From Hofstenia miamia (taxonomy: Eukaryota; Xenacoelomorpha; Acoela; Hofsteniidae): a DNA stretch of 64,000 nt. Position 1 is the stretch's first letter. Each line of letters opens with the position of its first letter. The stretch is taken from positions 301,942 to 365,941 of the forward strand of contig CABFPE010000149.1 in NCBI GenBank assembly GCA_900660155.1, in the 5' to 3' direction. The notes beneath the pieces were generated by a model. It worked only from the letters and a program-made list of their open reading frames with translations, did not search any database and had not been told where the DNA came from. The translations under genes and the position numbers were made by a program. Positions 12,584-23,147 of this stretch are shown one piece after another.

Positions 12584-12650
12584 GATGGACATGGGCCGAA
12601 AATGGCAAACGATGAGCCGAATTGTAAAAAATTTGCTAAGAGAGAAAGGT
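12584..12650 (+). repeat. isolated tip of the GGACATG hAT-type family
   Basis: AGAGATGGACATGGGCCGAA and a nearby GAGCCGAATTG resemble the ends of the 9540-9965 element. No opposite end was found, so this may be a truncated copy. Confidence 0.3.
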
Positions 12651-13237
12651 GTTCTTGTGAACAAATTTACAAAAGCTCACCGAAACACTAATATGCTATA
12701 TATTACTAATTGAAATTATTAATCTGTCATATAATCATTACTATACCAGACATCTGGGATGTACCAAAGAGAAATCTCCAGGGAGAGCTATAATAAGTCC
12801 GCCAGCCTGATAATTAAGCTAAGGTATGCGTCATCTCAGTACAGAGTGATCACTTAGATCGAGCAGAAAAAGTTTGCCCGGTTTTGGGGTTTCTATTGGA
12901 TTTGTTATTAACAAGTTGTAATTTATTATAATATTACTTAAAATATTGCAATTTAACAGAAAGATATACGCTCATTGGATTATTCAAATAAATTATATTA
13001 AAATGCATCATGTTTAAGCAGGCTAAACATTAGTGGCCGATTCTCGTCAGACACCCTTATATCCCCGCCTGCCCGCTCTTTTCGGCCCTGGAATAACAAA
13101 TTATTATCTACCAAAACCAAAAATACTTTTAAAGTTTAAAAAGATAAGAAAATTCTTAACACATGTTTTCTTAGAATTCAAAAAAGGGTGTTTTAAATTG
13201 TTAATAAAGTGTAGTTGAATAAATGAATATTTTGAAT

Positions 13238-13728
13238 CAGGGGTGTGACCGGTCGGGGTTTTCCGCCAACCCGACCCGACCTGCACATTTTTCGTTTGAC
13301 ACAACCCAACTTACAGGTTGACCAGCAGGTCAAGATCATTAATTTCTCGACCTACAGGTTGTCTCTGCTCTTGAAATGTAAGCAAAAAAAAACAAAGAAA
13401 TCACTGTGATAATAATTATTTAACATTAATGCATGAAATTAATGCACCTCTCTAACGAAAGGCCAATAATAAATGTAGTAAATGTTTGCCCCGCGGAAAA
13501 GTAACTATTTTCACTGAACCGTGTTTTAGCAATGCAACCAATTCTACAAAAACATTACACAATAACAATCATTTTGATGAAAAAATATTGTTTAAACAGT
13601 AGTGGACATATATGTTCACTCAGCCAGGTTAAGGTTAAATGCTACACTTGCAGGTTGCAGGTCCAGATAATATTTGACCCAACCCGACACGACCCACATT
13701 CAGGTTGACCCGACCGGCTCGCAGCCCT
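13238..13728. mobile_element. hAT-type MITE with (GACCC)-like subterminal repeats
   Basis: The left end CAGGGGTGTGACCGGTCGGG and inverted right end AGGGCTGCGAGCCGGTCGGG form terminal repeats. Both ends continue with degenerate CCCGACC/GGTTGACC units inside an AT-rich body. The 8-bp flanks TTTTGAAT (13230-13237) and TTTTGAAA (13729-13736) match 7 of 8. CAGGG termini and an 8-bp duplication are hAT hallmarks. No transposase is inside. Confidence 0.7.
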
Positions 13729-13923
13729 TTTTGAAATATTTGCAATAAATTTTGAAAATTTTGAATGCTAAATTTAAGGAGCATTGAAACCAAAACTGAA
13801 AGTGGTCTGCTCTGGACTGAGATTTTCCTAAGCTTATATGCAAATTTACGTATTTTATCATTCTTTTCTTAATGCAATGCAATGTATTTCCAAACTTATG
13901 TGTACAATGCTATACATGTATAC

Positions 13924-14237
13924 TAGAGAGTGACATCGGGTTCGTGTTTCAAATTTTCTGGTCGGGTTCAAAAGCCTAGATTAATTGATCAAAATGTTAC
14001 TGATGTTAATCATCACTCGATTTGAGGGAGACTTAAGACATTAATATCAAGCAATTTCTGTTTACTTTCTCAGAAAATTACTGATGATAAACATTATTTA
14101 ATTGGAGAAAGATTAATGCCTGTAAATCTTGCGAATAAAAATTATATGTATCGTGTCAGGTCGGCACGGGTTCGGGCAGTGAATATTCTGATCGGGTCTG
14201 ATGCTGATCCATGCTAAGCAAATCTTGCCACTCTCTA
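13924..14237. mobile_element. hAT-type MITE, TAGAGAGTG family
   Basis: Terminal TAGAGAGTG and its inverted CACTCTCTA bound a 314-bp element with CGGGTTCG/CGGGTCTGATG subterminal motifs. Flanks ATGTATAC (13916-13923) and ATGTATTC (14238-14245) match 7 of 8. A longer copy of the family in the opposite orientation is at 19541-20570. Confidence 0.72.
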
Positions 14238-14245
14238 ATGTATTC

Positions 14246-15230
14246 TGCATTACTAATGTGGAAATTCAGTATATAGAGCGGCGAATATGTATATAATTGA
14301 ATAAAATTTTTTCTGAACATAATATTTCATTCGGTCTTCCCAAAAATTTGCATTGGGCCGGTTTTTGCATGTGAGTTAGTCCGGTCCTATCAAGTCTGAA
14401 AATTCCGGACAGCTTCTCCCTCTGATTGACACTGTACGGCATCCCCATGTGTACATTTATGCAATTAAATTCTGTTTTCACTGCTTTACTAAACCGGATA
14501 ACTGGAAACTAGGTTCCCTAAAAAGTGACCGACTTGTAGCTATTTGGTTAAACATCAGCTTAAGGCTTGCGTGATCCAGAGTTTTTCTAAGAAAGCGCTA
14601 AGTTACATATTGAGTACTATGTTTTATTTAAATATGTTTACTATTAAGACAATGATAGTTTTTCTCTAACATATTTTTAAATTTCAAGATTATTGTCTTG
14701 TATAAAACCTGGTACAACAGATGAAAATAATTGAAAAGATTTTCCATTTTTGAGCCAAATAATCAAAAGTTTGCATTGACGAAATAGATATATTGCACTC
14801 CTCTAACTTTGCATTATATCTCTTATATGCGAAACAAGGTCACCTTGTGCTATGCATTTGGCAGTCAGTGCATTATATGACAAACGAAATCTGTCATCAA
14901 TACCACCTTAGTAATTCTTAAATCAAATTTGCTCTCAATTGCAAATTATTTAGGTATGTAATCACCTTAAATAACACAACGAGTATGTCCTAAATGAAGT
15001 AAACATCCCAACAACTTTAAATGGCAATTGTTAGGATTAGTCTTATGATGAATAAATACAATTTGAAAGGGATTTTTTTAAATATCGTATTTATTATCTG
15101 AATCCAACATGATGCAAATTATTCAAACAAGTTTGTTTGATTTTAGTAATAAGGATAATTCTAAAAAAACTTGTAAGCATTTTGCTAAAAATTTTGAAAT
15201 ATAAACATGTTAACGTATTATTAAATTTTT
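14246..15230. other. AT-rich intergenic, nothing recognised
   Basis: Apart from a slightly GC-richer patch at 14330-14560 with scattered CCGG motifs, no structure is supported. Confidence 0.4.
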
Positions 15231-15582
15231 AAGCTCGGCTCGGCTCGTTTTATTTTTGAGTATTTTCGGCTCTCCTCGCCACATAGAACATTCAATGAGG
15301 CTCGTTTTAGCTCGATATTTTTTCAAAAAATTCCTGCATTCTCAGACATTTTTAAATAGCTCTTCCTAATTATTTAATAAACATTTGAAAATATGATTAT
15401 TAAAAGGTATATTGAATAAAAATAAGAAAAATCTGCATAAGCAAATTAAAAAGCTGAACCTTAAATTGGCTCGACTTAATAAAGGCACATTTTGGGCTCG
15501 TTGTATATCAAATGCTCTGCTCACACTCGGCTCGGCTCTGCTCGGCTTTGCTCGTTAGAAGCTCGGCTCGTTGACAAGTCTG
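15231..15582. mobile_element. hAT-type MITE, CTCGG family, left-truncated
   Basis: Both ends are built of CTCGG/GCTCGGCTCG units. The right end ...GCTCGTTGACAAGTCTG is the inverse of CAGACTTGTCAACGAGC at 57214 and 21417. The left outer tip is missing, so no target duplication can be read. The interior matches the 57214-57561 copy (for example CAATGAGGCTCGTTTTAGCTC). Confidence 0.7.
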
Positions 15583-15592
15583 ATGCGAAGTA

Positions 15593-15832
15593 TTGAAGAA
15601 GAATGATTTGAACATAAAGAGCAGAGGAAGACTAGATACTGGTGATGGTAAGAAGGCATGGGGAAGAAGGGTTGACAATAGACATGCAGTACATGATAGG
15701 TGCTTAAGGAAGCAAAGGAAAATCTTTAGAATCTGCAAGGAATTAGATACATCATACAAAGTTACAACTAGAGCAGGTATGAATGAGAAACTAGAAGTAT
15801 TTGAGAAGCGGGAGTGCGTGGCTGTCATGTAG
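15593..15832 (+). other. unrecognised purine-rich 79-codon ORF
   Basis: It starts 11 bases after the MITE end and is richer in G than its surroundings. The product is basic with many Lys/Arg/Glu. I recognise no domain. It may be a non-coding transcript or the edge of an unknown element. Confidence 0.2.
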
Positions 15833-15839
15833 CAGTGGA

Positions 15840-16860
15840 GATCATTTTCCTGATAATGAATGGTTGAAAAAACAAGTCAGGAAAAACAATTTCAGGAAAA
15901 TATCATGTCTTGAAACTTTTTAGATGCTATTAAATTTTGTGAATTCCAGCAGGCTGGCGTGCTACTTAGCTGTTCCAGTAATTCAAAAATAAACATCGGC
16001 ATTACTTTCACACACAAGACAGAAAAATTGCCATTATGATGTTTTCAATTCCTCAAAAGTGTCTCAAATCAATACTACTGACCTTAAAATTGCTTAATAG
16101 TAAGTTTGAAACAGAAGAATTGTGATGTGTGTGTGTATTTCTGAAAGTTCATTTCTACTGAATCAACCACTTAAAATTTAACAAAGGAAACAATCACAAG
16201 ATAATGAACATTGATTTGTATTTAGTTTGCTCACAGTATATTTATTTATATTCTTTGAATTTTTCACACAATGGCTGATCAGATACATGACATGCAAATG
16301 CCAATTTCTGAATGCACTTCAGGTAATTAACATTAATATGTTGTGTTGCGTGAATGCGCCTATAATTTTATTCGACTGAATCATATTTAAGCCCTTTGGA
16401 TTTGATCCCAGTTTTATTTCATACAAGTCCTTTTGAAAACTATGATTCCATTTTGGTGAAAGTTCTGTTTTGCCCAAATTGGCAAATATCAGTAATATTC
16501 TGAAAACTTAATTTTTTCATTTATGGTCCGCGTACCATGTTAGTCCTAATCCATTCCAAAATATTTAGTATCAAGTTTGAAAAATAAAATTTTTCTTGTG
16601 AACTCATTAAGATTTATCTGTTTTTTGTAAATATGTTGCTCTCTTAGTACATTGTAAAAAATTGTTAAAATGATTACTATAATTATTTTTTAGTAAAGTT
16701 TCCAGATTATTATGTTAGTAATTCATAAATGAGATTTCACAAAACACATCACTGGTATTTTATATATTAAAGCTTCCAATAAATAAGCATATTTAAATTA
16801 TTCTTTTATAATCAAGTAGAAGCCATGGGCCAGATTAAAAAGAAATCTTAGTTAAAAGAA
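15840..16860. other. AT-rich intergenic, nothing recognised
   Basis: No coding or repeat structure is supported. Confidence 0.4.
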
Positions 16861-16864
16861 AACT

Positions 16865-17629
16865 CAACTATAATATTATAGAATTACTTGGATTTACACA
16901 AAATTTCTTGTATATGTATTTCTTTAAATCATACAAATAATTTTGCCCACTAAAAATTTAATTTGTCTACTATTTCCATTTATTTAAGAATTTTTAATGA
17001 ATATAAGAATGTAAAAATTCAAAAGGATTTAATGCATTTCAAATAGTTCTAATTCAGTACGGAAATGTGCATAAATTTTTTAATACTAATTTTTCGTCAT
17101 GAGGATGGCACTAAAAGACGCAGTTAGGCACGTGCACGGCACGAAATTTAAAAAAAAAACTTCAAGCACGAGCCTGGCAGGCAGAGGTGTAAAACAATAA
17201 AGGGTTAAGGGCAATAATGGTCATACCATACTACAAAATAATGGTATGGACTGGATTTTAATATGTCAAGTATTTATTGAAATTGGAACCATATTTCACA
17301 ATAATTGTCCCATAATTGATTTCTCGTAATGTTTTTTAACCGTTAAAGCCCATTGAAAATACAATTTTGTGCCTGTAAAATATTTACTTAAAATTACACT
17401 ACTGATCTGCCTGACTCTTTGCTCACATTGGTAACACACAACACCGATTGAATACGTAATTTCTTTCTATTTATTTGTAAATTCAGCCACGCCCCAAAAA
17501 ATCATTTCCTATTTTAAAATAACAATCAATCACTTTTTTAAAGACGATGTTAATATAATGAAATTATTTATTTCTTTAGAAGTGGGCCACCATTCATATA
17601 AATAGAAATGCTCAGAATGAGGCGATAAA
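16865..17629 (+). repeat. dispersed repeat family B, copy 1
   Basis: About 765 bp, from TATAGAATTACTTGGATTTA to AATGAGGCGATAAA. It matches 26473-27199 in the same orientation with small indels. It contains the dyad CCATACTACAAAATAATGG and a short GC-richer block with GGCACTAAAAGACGCAGTTA. There is no ORF, no terminal repeat and no target duplication that I can see, so the element class is unknown. Confidence 0.75.
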
Positions 17630-19532
17630 AACTTTACTGGTCTAAAGAAATCCAAAACTTGTTCAAAAGTTTCGATTAGTGATTATTTTTTAGCATCCTG
17701 CTGTTTTTTTAAAATAGGACAACTCGTTTTTTAATGTTTTCAAAAATTCTTCTTCAAATTCATTGTACTGGCAAATTGTTCGTGGATGTGTACTCATGAA
17801 CTGGTTAAAATTAGTACAAAAATTTATTCGACTTGAAAACATTAATATTTTCTAAAAAAAATCCGAATTCTTGGAATTAATTCAAATTATCTCTATAAGT
17901 ACGGCTCAGATAACCTTAAATTTAAAATCCCGTAGGTTATCCGCTAAACTAAAATACTTCTTATTTCGTAAATAGAACCCGAACCTTATTGAGGAGTGCT
18001 CGGCGCAAAGTGAAGGCCTATATGGGATCATGACAGAACAGTTATATGACATAAATGAGGAAGGAGACAGTTTTATATTTCGTTGTTTTTCAGATTTTGT
18101 ATATCAATATTAGCTCTCAATAGTTATTGGTTTTGAAAAAGCCATCATGGATCTTTAAAAAGTATATAATTGTCAAAGATTAGTCTCGGCTTTATATATA
18201 ATATAAATTTCCATATTAATGTACTTTTGTTTGCACATTGAAGTAAATAATAGTAAGTAACTGTACTGTTGTTTTAGCGGTATTGTTTTTTTGAAAACAC
18301 ATACAAATGCTTGGCATAAGCAAATATGTTTGAAAGAACTTTGCTATGGATTTATGTAGGCATACCTACAATTCTTGTAATAATTTGGTCAAATACGCTC
18401 ATTAAATTTTTCATTAGGCTTAATCATATAAAATGCGTATAAACAGTGGTAATGTTAGAAAGAATATTCCTAGATATTAGTTAAGTAGTGTTTTTCTTAA
18501 TGATGAAATTCATACGTCTGCTGTGTTTTAGTATTGCTTTACATCCTCTAGTTCGTTAAGCTTTTCGTTAAATTATATTTTAAATGAATTAATGATGTAT
18601 TTATTAGGTAGAATTTCTTACATTGTTCTAGTAGTTTTTTATGTTGCATACAAAACACAATAATGTGCATTCTGTAAGTTATTATCTTTGAATAGGAAAT
18701 ATAAATGTACATCAGTAATGTCTTTTTACATATTTCTTTCAATATAGGTTGCTAAGCGGGTTTGCATAATGCTTTGATTATTTCCAATGTTAATTGTATG
18801 TAAATCTGAAAACTTACAAGTATAGTATTAAGAGTAAAAAACCTTTCGAAACAAATCATGTTTTTAGTATTTTGTTTCTTTAGTTATCTAAATGCCTAAT
18901 CAAAGCACTTAAAATATATATAGTATATCTGTATATGTACTTAACAAAAACACGATTCTAAATGTAGATTAGAGTGCTAGCACAGCTAAAACTACAGGAA
19001 AATTTCATTAATGTTCTTAGAAGCTACATTGCTAATTAACATTTTTAACAATTACTAACATTATTTCACAGTCAAACACATACTGTTTAATAATGATAGT
19101 AATATTAAATATGAACTCCATAGATTTTGCATACTTCAGCAAATATATGCATATTCACCCTATTGTTTACTAGATGATATCAAAAGCACTTCAAATACAT
19201 GAAACATTTACTCAAATAAGCTGGAAATTGTAAAGAACTAGAGATTATATACTGAAGAAGATATTTTATATTTATTGCATCAGGAAACAATTGGCATTTA
19301 CTATAATTTCTAATGTATTTCGTTGAATTGATTGTCTATGCTTAACTACTTGGTGTGTTTACTGAGATATTTAATTTTTTAAAATTTATGTGATGGCTGT
19401 CAGTGCTTAGTGTATTTATTGATGATAAAAAAATGATGAGTGATTGTTGACTGTAGCTGATAAAACTGAAAAGTATATTTGGTTATGTTTGCAAGTTTGA
19501 AAGAAAAATGTCACTACTCATCTTTATTGAAA
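17630..19532. other. AT-rich intergenic, nothing recognised
   Basis: Long stretch without coding-like frames. The frame at 18548-18742 (minus) is AT-driven. Confidence 0.4.
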
Positions 19533-19540
19533 ATCTACAT

Positions 19541-20570
19541 TAGAGAGTGAGGTATGAGTTTAGCATGGATACGATCAGAGTATTCATTACCCGAACCGTT
19601 GCGATTACTCCAATACTTAGACTTTGATTAGCATTACTTAATGTCCTATATCTCGCTCTCCAATCAAATTATGATTGGCCTCAGTCATTTTCTAAAATAG
19701 GGTTTGCTGATGATATAACTTATAAAATAACTTGTAGAAACAAAGAAAATGAATTTGATGAAATAAGTGACTCTTTCAAGAAAATTGAAGACAAAAAATG
19801 CAGATATATAACTCTACACAAAACTGTGGAAATTATAGTTAATATTACAAGAGGAGTGCCTTTACCACTCATAATTTTAAGCGGTCTTCAGATTAAGCAA
19901 GTTATTAAGGCAAAGGTATTAGGTGTAGAAATAGATAAAAGTTTGACTTTAAAATGAGAAATAACATAAAAGAATGAGAAAAGCAGGAAATCACTTGTAC
20001 TTCTTGTATTCTTAAAGAAGAAAGGATTCAATAAAGATGACTTAGAATTATCCCATAAAACAGAAATTGTTTGTAAAATGACGTATGCTTCGTTTGTCAT
20101 CTGTTGTGCAAAAATTCAAAGATTAGATATTAATTATAAAACGTGTAGAGAAAATAATCGGCAAAGAACTTAAAAAGATATGTGAAATTATATATGAAAT
20201 TGTACAAAAATAATTCGAAAAAGCAAAACAAAAATAGACTCATCCTTTACACTGTATACTATATTTAAAAGAATATTTATATCCGACAAGAGCATTCTAT
20301 TTAAACTACCCACTATGTAAATCATATTACATTCACAGAACTTTTTTTATAATGCAGTAAAACTCAATATTGCATTTCTGAATTTTTCACATTTGTTTTA
20401 TTGCAGTCAAATATAACGTACATCTATCTATCTATCTATATTAATTTTTGGTGTCTTGGATCTTTTTGAAATCGAATTGCTTTTTTGATCAATGAATCTA
20501 AGTTTGCACCCGAATCCGATCCCACACGAAATTGGGTCGGGCTTAGTCGGGTACATGGTGTCACTCTCTA
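19541..20570. mobile_element. hAT-type TAGAGAGTG element split by a LINE
   Basis: The left terminus TAGAGAGTG and right terminus CACTCTCTA match the 13924-14237 element. The left 160 bp align with the inverted right half of that element (TTAGCATGGAT, CGATCAGAGTATTCA, CCGAACC). The right 130 bp align with its left half (TAGATT-ATTGATCAAAA). The extra length comes from a LINE fragment in the middle. Flanking 8-mers ATCTACAT and ATCTGACT match only 5 of 8. Confidence 0.65.
19701..20441 (+). pseudogene. LINE reverse transcriptase fragment
   Basis: Starts with GFADDITYKI, in which the catalytic FADD box of non-LTR reverse transcriptases is intact. The thumb-like motif AKVLGVEIDKSLTLK follows at about 19912-19960 and EKSRKSLVLLVFLKKKGF after a stop. 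A short AT-rich tail ends in (ATCT)n at about 20421-20440, consistent with the simple-repeat 3' ends of CR1/L2/RTE-like LINEs. It is 5'-truncated at the catalytic box, which is usual for target-primed insertions, and interrupted by at least three stops. It lies inside the TAGAGAGTG element and so is younger than that insertion. Confidence 0.7.
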
Positions 20571-20578
20571 ATCTGACT

Positions 20579-21408
20579 GGTAAATATAACTTGCCAGCAT
20601 AAAATACACGATATGTATAGCCTTTCTCATTATTGAGTACGTAGAGTTCGACAAATAAAAAAATTATAGAAAAACAGCAAAAAATACTTATTATAAGTCA
20701 TTTGTGAACTATTAACTAGTCACTAGAAGATTTGAAGCAACATCATCGCATCACGTGATGCAACAGATTTTTATTATTATGGCATTTTGCAAATGTTTCA
20801 TAGTTTTATTTTATGTAAGCGAACTGTTAACATTTTCTCATTTTTTGTGCCCTCTGTAAAGATTTCTTTCCATTTTAATATTTAGCGTAATACTCAACTT
20901 AATTCAAGGGGCGTTGTAATGTTTGAAGCGATAACTGGTAATTTTGCCATTTCATTATTACAAAAAAATTTGAAATTTAATCATCAACGTAACAATATTT
21001 TTGGAATTTTCTTTGTTCAGCATATTATGTCATTTTACGTCATTAATTAATATGCAGCATTCGAATAACTGTCATTCTGTGATGTATTGACTATATTTAT
21101 AATTTGCTTTCCTAAATTTATTTAAAATAGTTTGTGTGATAAAGACAAGAGAATTAAACCCTGAATCCCAATTAAATCTAAACTTAATTCCATCATTGAT
21201 TAAAAGAATCAAATTTCTAAGTAATATCCGTAATAAAGAGTAGATAATGTCAAACATATGCAGAGAAAATGCAAAGTATTTAGAACATTTTTGATAATTA
21301 AGGTCGTGTTGTGCAAAATACACTAGCAAGTAGATTTAATAGGTTTTGATATTTTGTTCTTTACCAAGAAGAGGATTTTTAATCGCGGATTTTTATTTTA
21401 TCTCTAAG
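20579..21408. other. AT-rich intergenic, nothing recognised
   Basis: Frames on both strands lack domains. Confidence 0.4.
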
Positions 21409-21416
21409 CTCTAAAC

Positions 21417-22426
21417 CAGACTTGTCAACGAGCCGAGCTTCTAATGACTCATTAGAATGTTGGGAGTGGCATTTACTCTAATTAATTTTATTAGAGAAAT
21501 TTTAGAGGCTGAAGCAGATATTTTTTTAATTTCTTGCAATATAAATTTTGGGGTTGTTCTTTAATTTGCCATTATTTGTGCTATTCTTGTTTTCATCGCC
21601 TTAGCTGCAATTTTGAAGTAAATTTATCTTGTTTGAAGCAACTTCAATTCATAGTGACAATGCAAAGTGGTTATTTTTGAATTTGAACATAAAATAATAC
21701 GGTAGGTATACTATAAAAAAACTCAACTATTTAATCTCTATAAATATATTATGATTATAGTTGATGACAATTTTAGGAATTAGATGATTACAAAGCTTAC
21801 AAATAAGTTGATTTGCATGCACTATTCCGTAAGTGTATGTCCATTTTTTTTATCTCAAGTTAGTGTTGAAGCACTTAAAATTTTCTATTCGCATTAAAAA
21901 ACATAAATATTTGTGTTTGTTTATTGTTAGAATACTTATTTAAATTCGGATCCGCTTCGTGTTGAAAATTAAATTTTTTTTAAAAGTTCGGATCCGGATC
22001 GGATCTTAAACTGTTGAATCCGATTCCATCTCTGACGGGTAATCCATTTTCGCTTTCATGCCAAATTAGAGGTTTGAAAATAATAGCAAATGAGTCTTGG
22101 TCTTGATTGAAATTTAAATGTTGGTCTGATCACGTACTGGTCCTGTCTGATGATTTAATATTTCGTGATGTTGTTAAATAAACTATAGGCAAAACAAGTT
22201 TATAGTTGTGCTTGTTAATTTGATTATGGAGATTTTTGTTATTTTTTGCAGTCAGTATGCCTTTCCTATAATCTTATTTAAGAAATGTTTATTTAATAAT
22301 AGGAAGAGCTATATAAAAAAATCTTTGAGCACAATGTTTTTTTAAAAAATGCCGAGGTAAACCAAGCCTCACTGAAAGGTTTTTGTGGCGAGCCGAGCTG
22401 GAAATGTCGACTCGTTGATAAGTCTG
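21417..22426. mobile_element. hAT-type CTCGG-family element carrying an insert
   Basis: The left end CAGACTTGTCAACGAGCCGA and inverted right end CAGACTTATCAACGAGTCGA are near-identical. Flanks CTCTAAAC (21409-21416) and CTCTAACC (22427-22434) match 7 of 8. At 1010 bp it is about three times the 57214-57561 copy. From about 21450 to 22262 it holds unrelated sequence, including GGATCCGGATCGGATC near 21990, which suggests a second, CCGGAT-type insertion. Confidence 0.7.
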
Positions 22427-22434
22427 CTCTAACC

Positions 22435-22980
22435 AAAATCCCAACCCCAGCTTCCAAATTGGTGTTCTTAAGTCTAAATTTCGTTATTTTATAGAGCTAA
22501 TTTCTAAACCCAAATAAAAAGTGAGCTTGTACTAACCCTAACCCTAATCCTATTATATATCAGTGTGATGTTAAGTATAAAGCAGGCTAATAAAAATCCT
22601 AGATTAATAATCTTGCCATTACATATGCGACAACTGCCGATATAGTGTGCTACTTAGAGACTGTTAACAAAGAAAATTGATTCAGTTTTATTGTTTTCAT
22701 TTTATGAAAAACTATCAAAATAATAGTTAAATTATGGTGCATTAAGTATATTTTTTTTCAATTTTTGTCAGCTTTAAATTGATTTATTACTTGAAAATTC
22801 ATTAATAAAATTATCTGATTTACGTAATTGTATTCAAGGCTTCAATGGATCTTGACTGTTCAAGCGAATAATTTAAATTTAAACAAAACGTAAGACCTAA
22901 TGTGGTTCATTTAAATAATCTCATAGAAGATGGAGACAAATAAATAAATAATGTTTTACAAAAACTACGAACAGCGCTTG
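22435..22980. other. upstream region of the lengsin-like gene, AT-rich
   Basis: No coding structure. A run of CTAACCCTAACCCTAA at about 22533-22549 is a short telomere-like motif, too short to call more. Confidence 0.4.
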
Positions 22981-22992
22981 TGAGGTGATTTC

Positions 22993-23034
22993 TCTCGCGA
23001 TTTGGTTTCAACCAATCACGTAATGTTTAAATAG
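22993..23034 (+). promoter_or_regulatory. putative promoter of the lengsin-like gene
   Basis: TCTCGCGA (22993-23000), a CCAAT box (23012-23016) and a TATA-like TTTAAATAG (23026-23034) occur in order about 115-155 bases before the ATG. A TATA box here would place transcription start near 23060. An acceptor-like TCTCTCTTTTAG ends at 23132, so part of the leader might be spliced. Confidence 0.4.
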
Positions 23035-23147
23035 TAGCGAATTTCAACTCTCCCATTTCGTTGCAATGTGCATTTTAATGAAAAATATTTTAGCGTTAAA
23101 GTTAATTTAGCAATTGTCAATCTCTCTTTTAGTCAACTCTATTCAAG

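Noticed and set aside
15508-15828. 106-codon minus-strand frame with hydrophobic Leu/Phe/Ser runs
   Set aside because: It overlaps a MITE end and is the complement of a purine-rich stretch, which produces such residues by composition alone.
22533-22549. CTAACCCTAACCCTAA as an interstitial telomere
   Set aside because: Only two to three units; too short to distinguish from chance.
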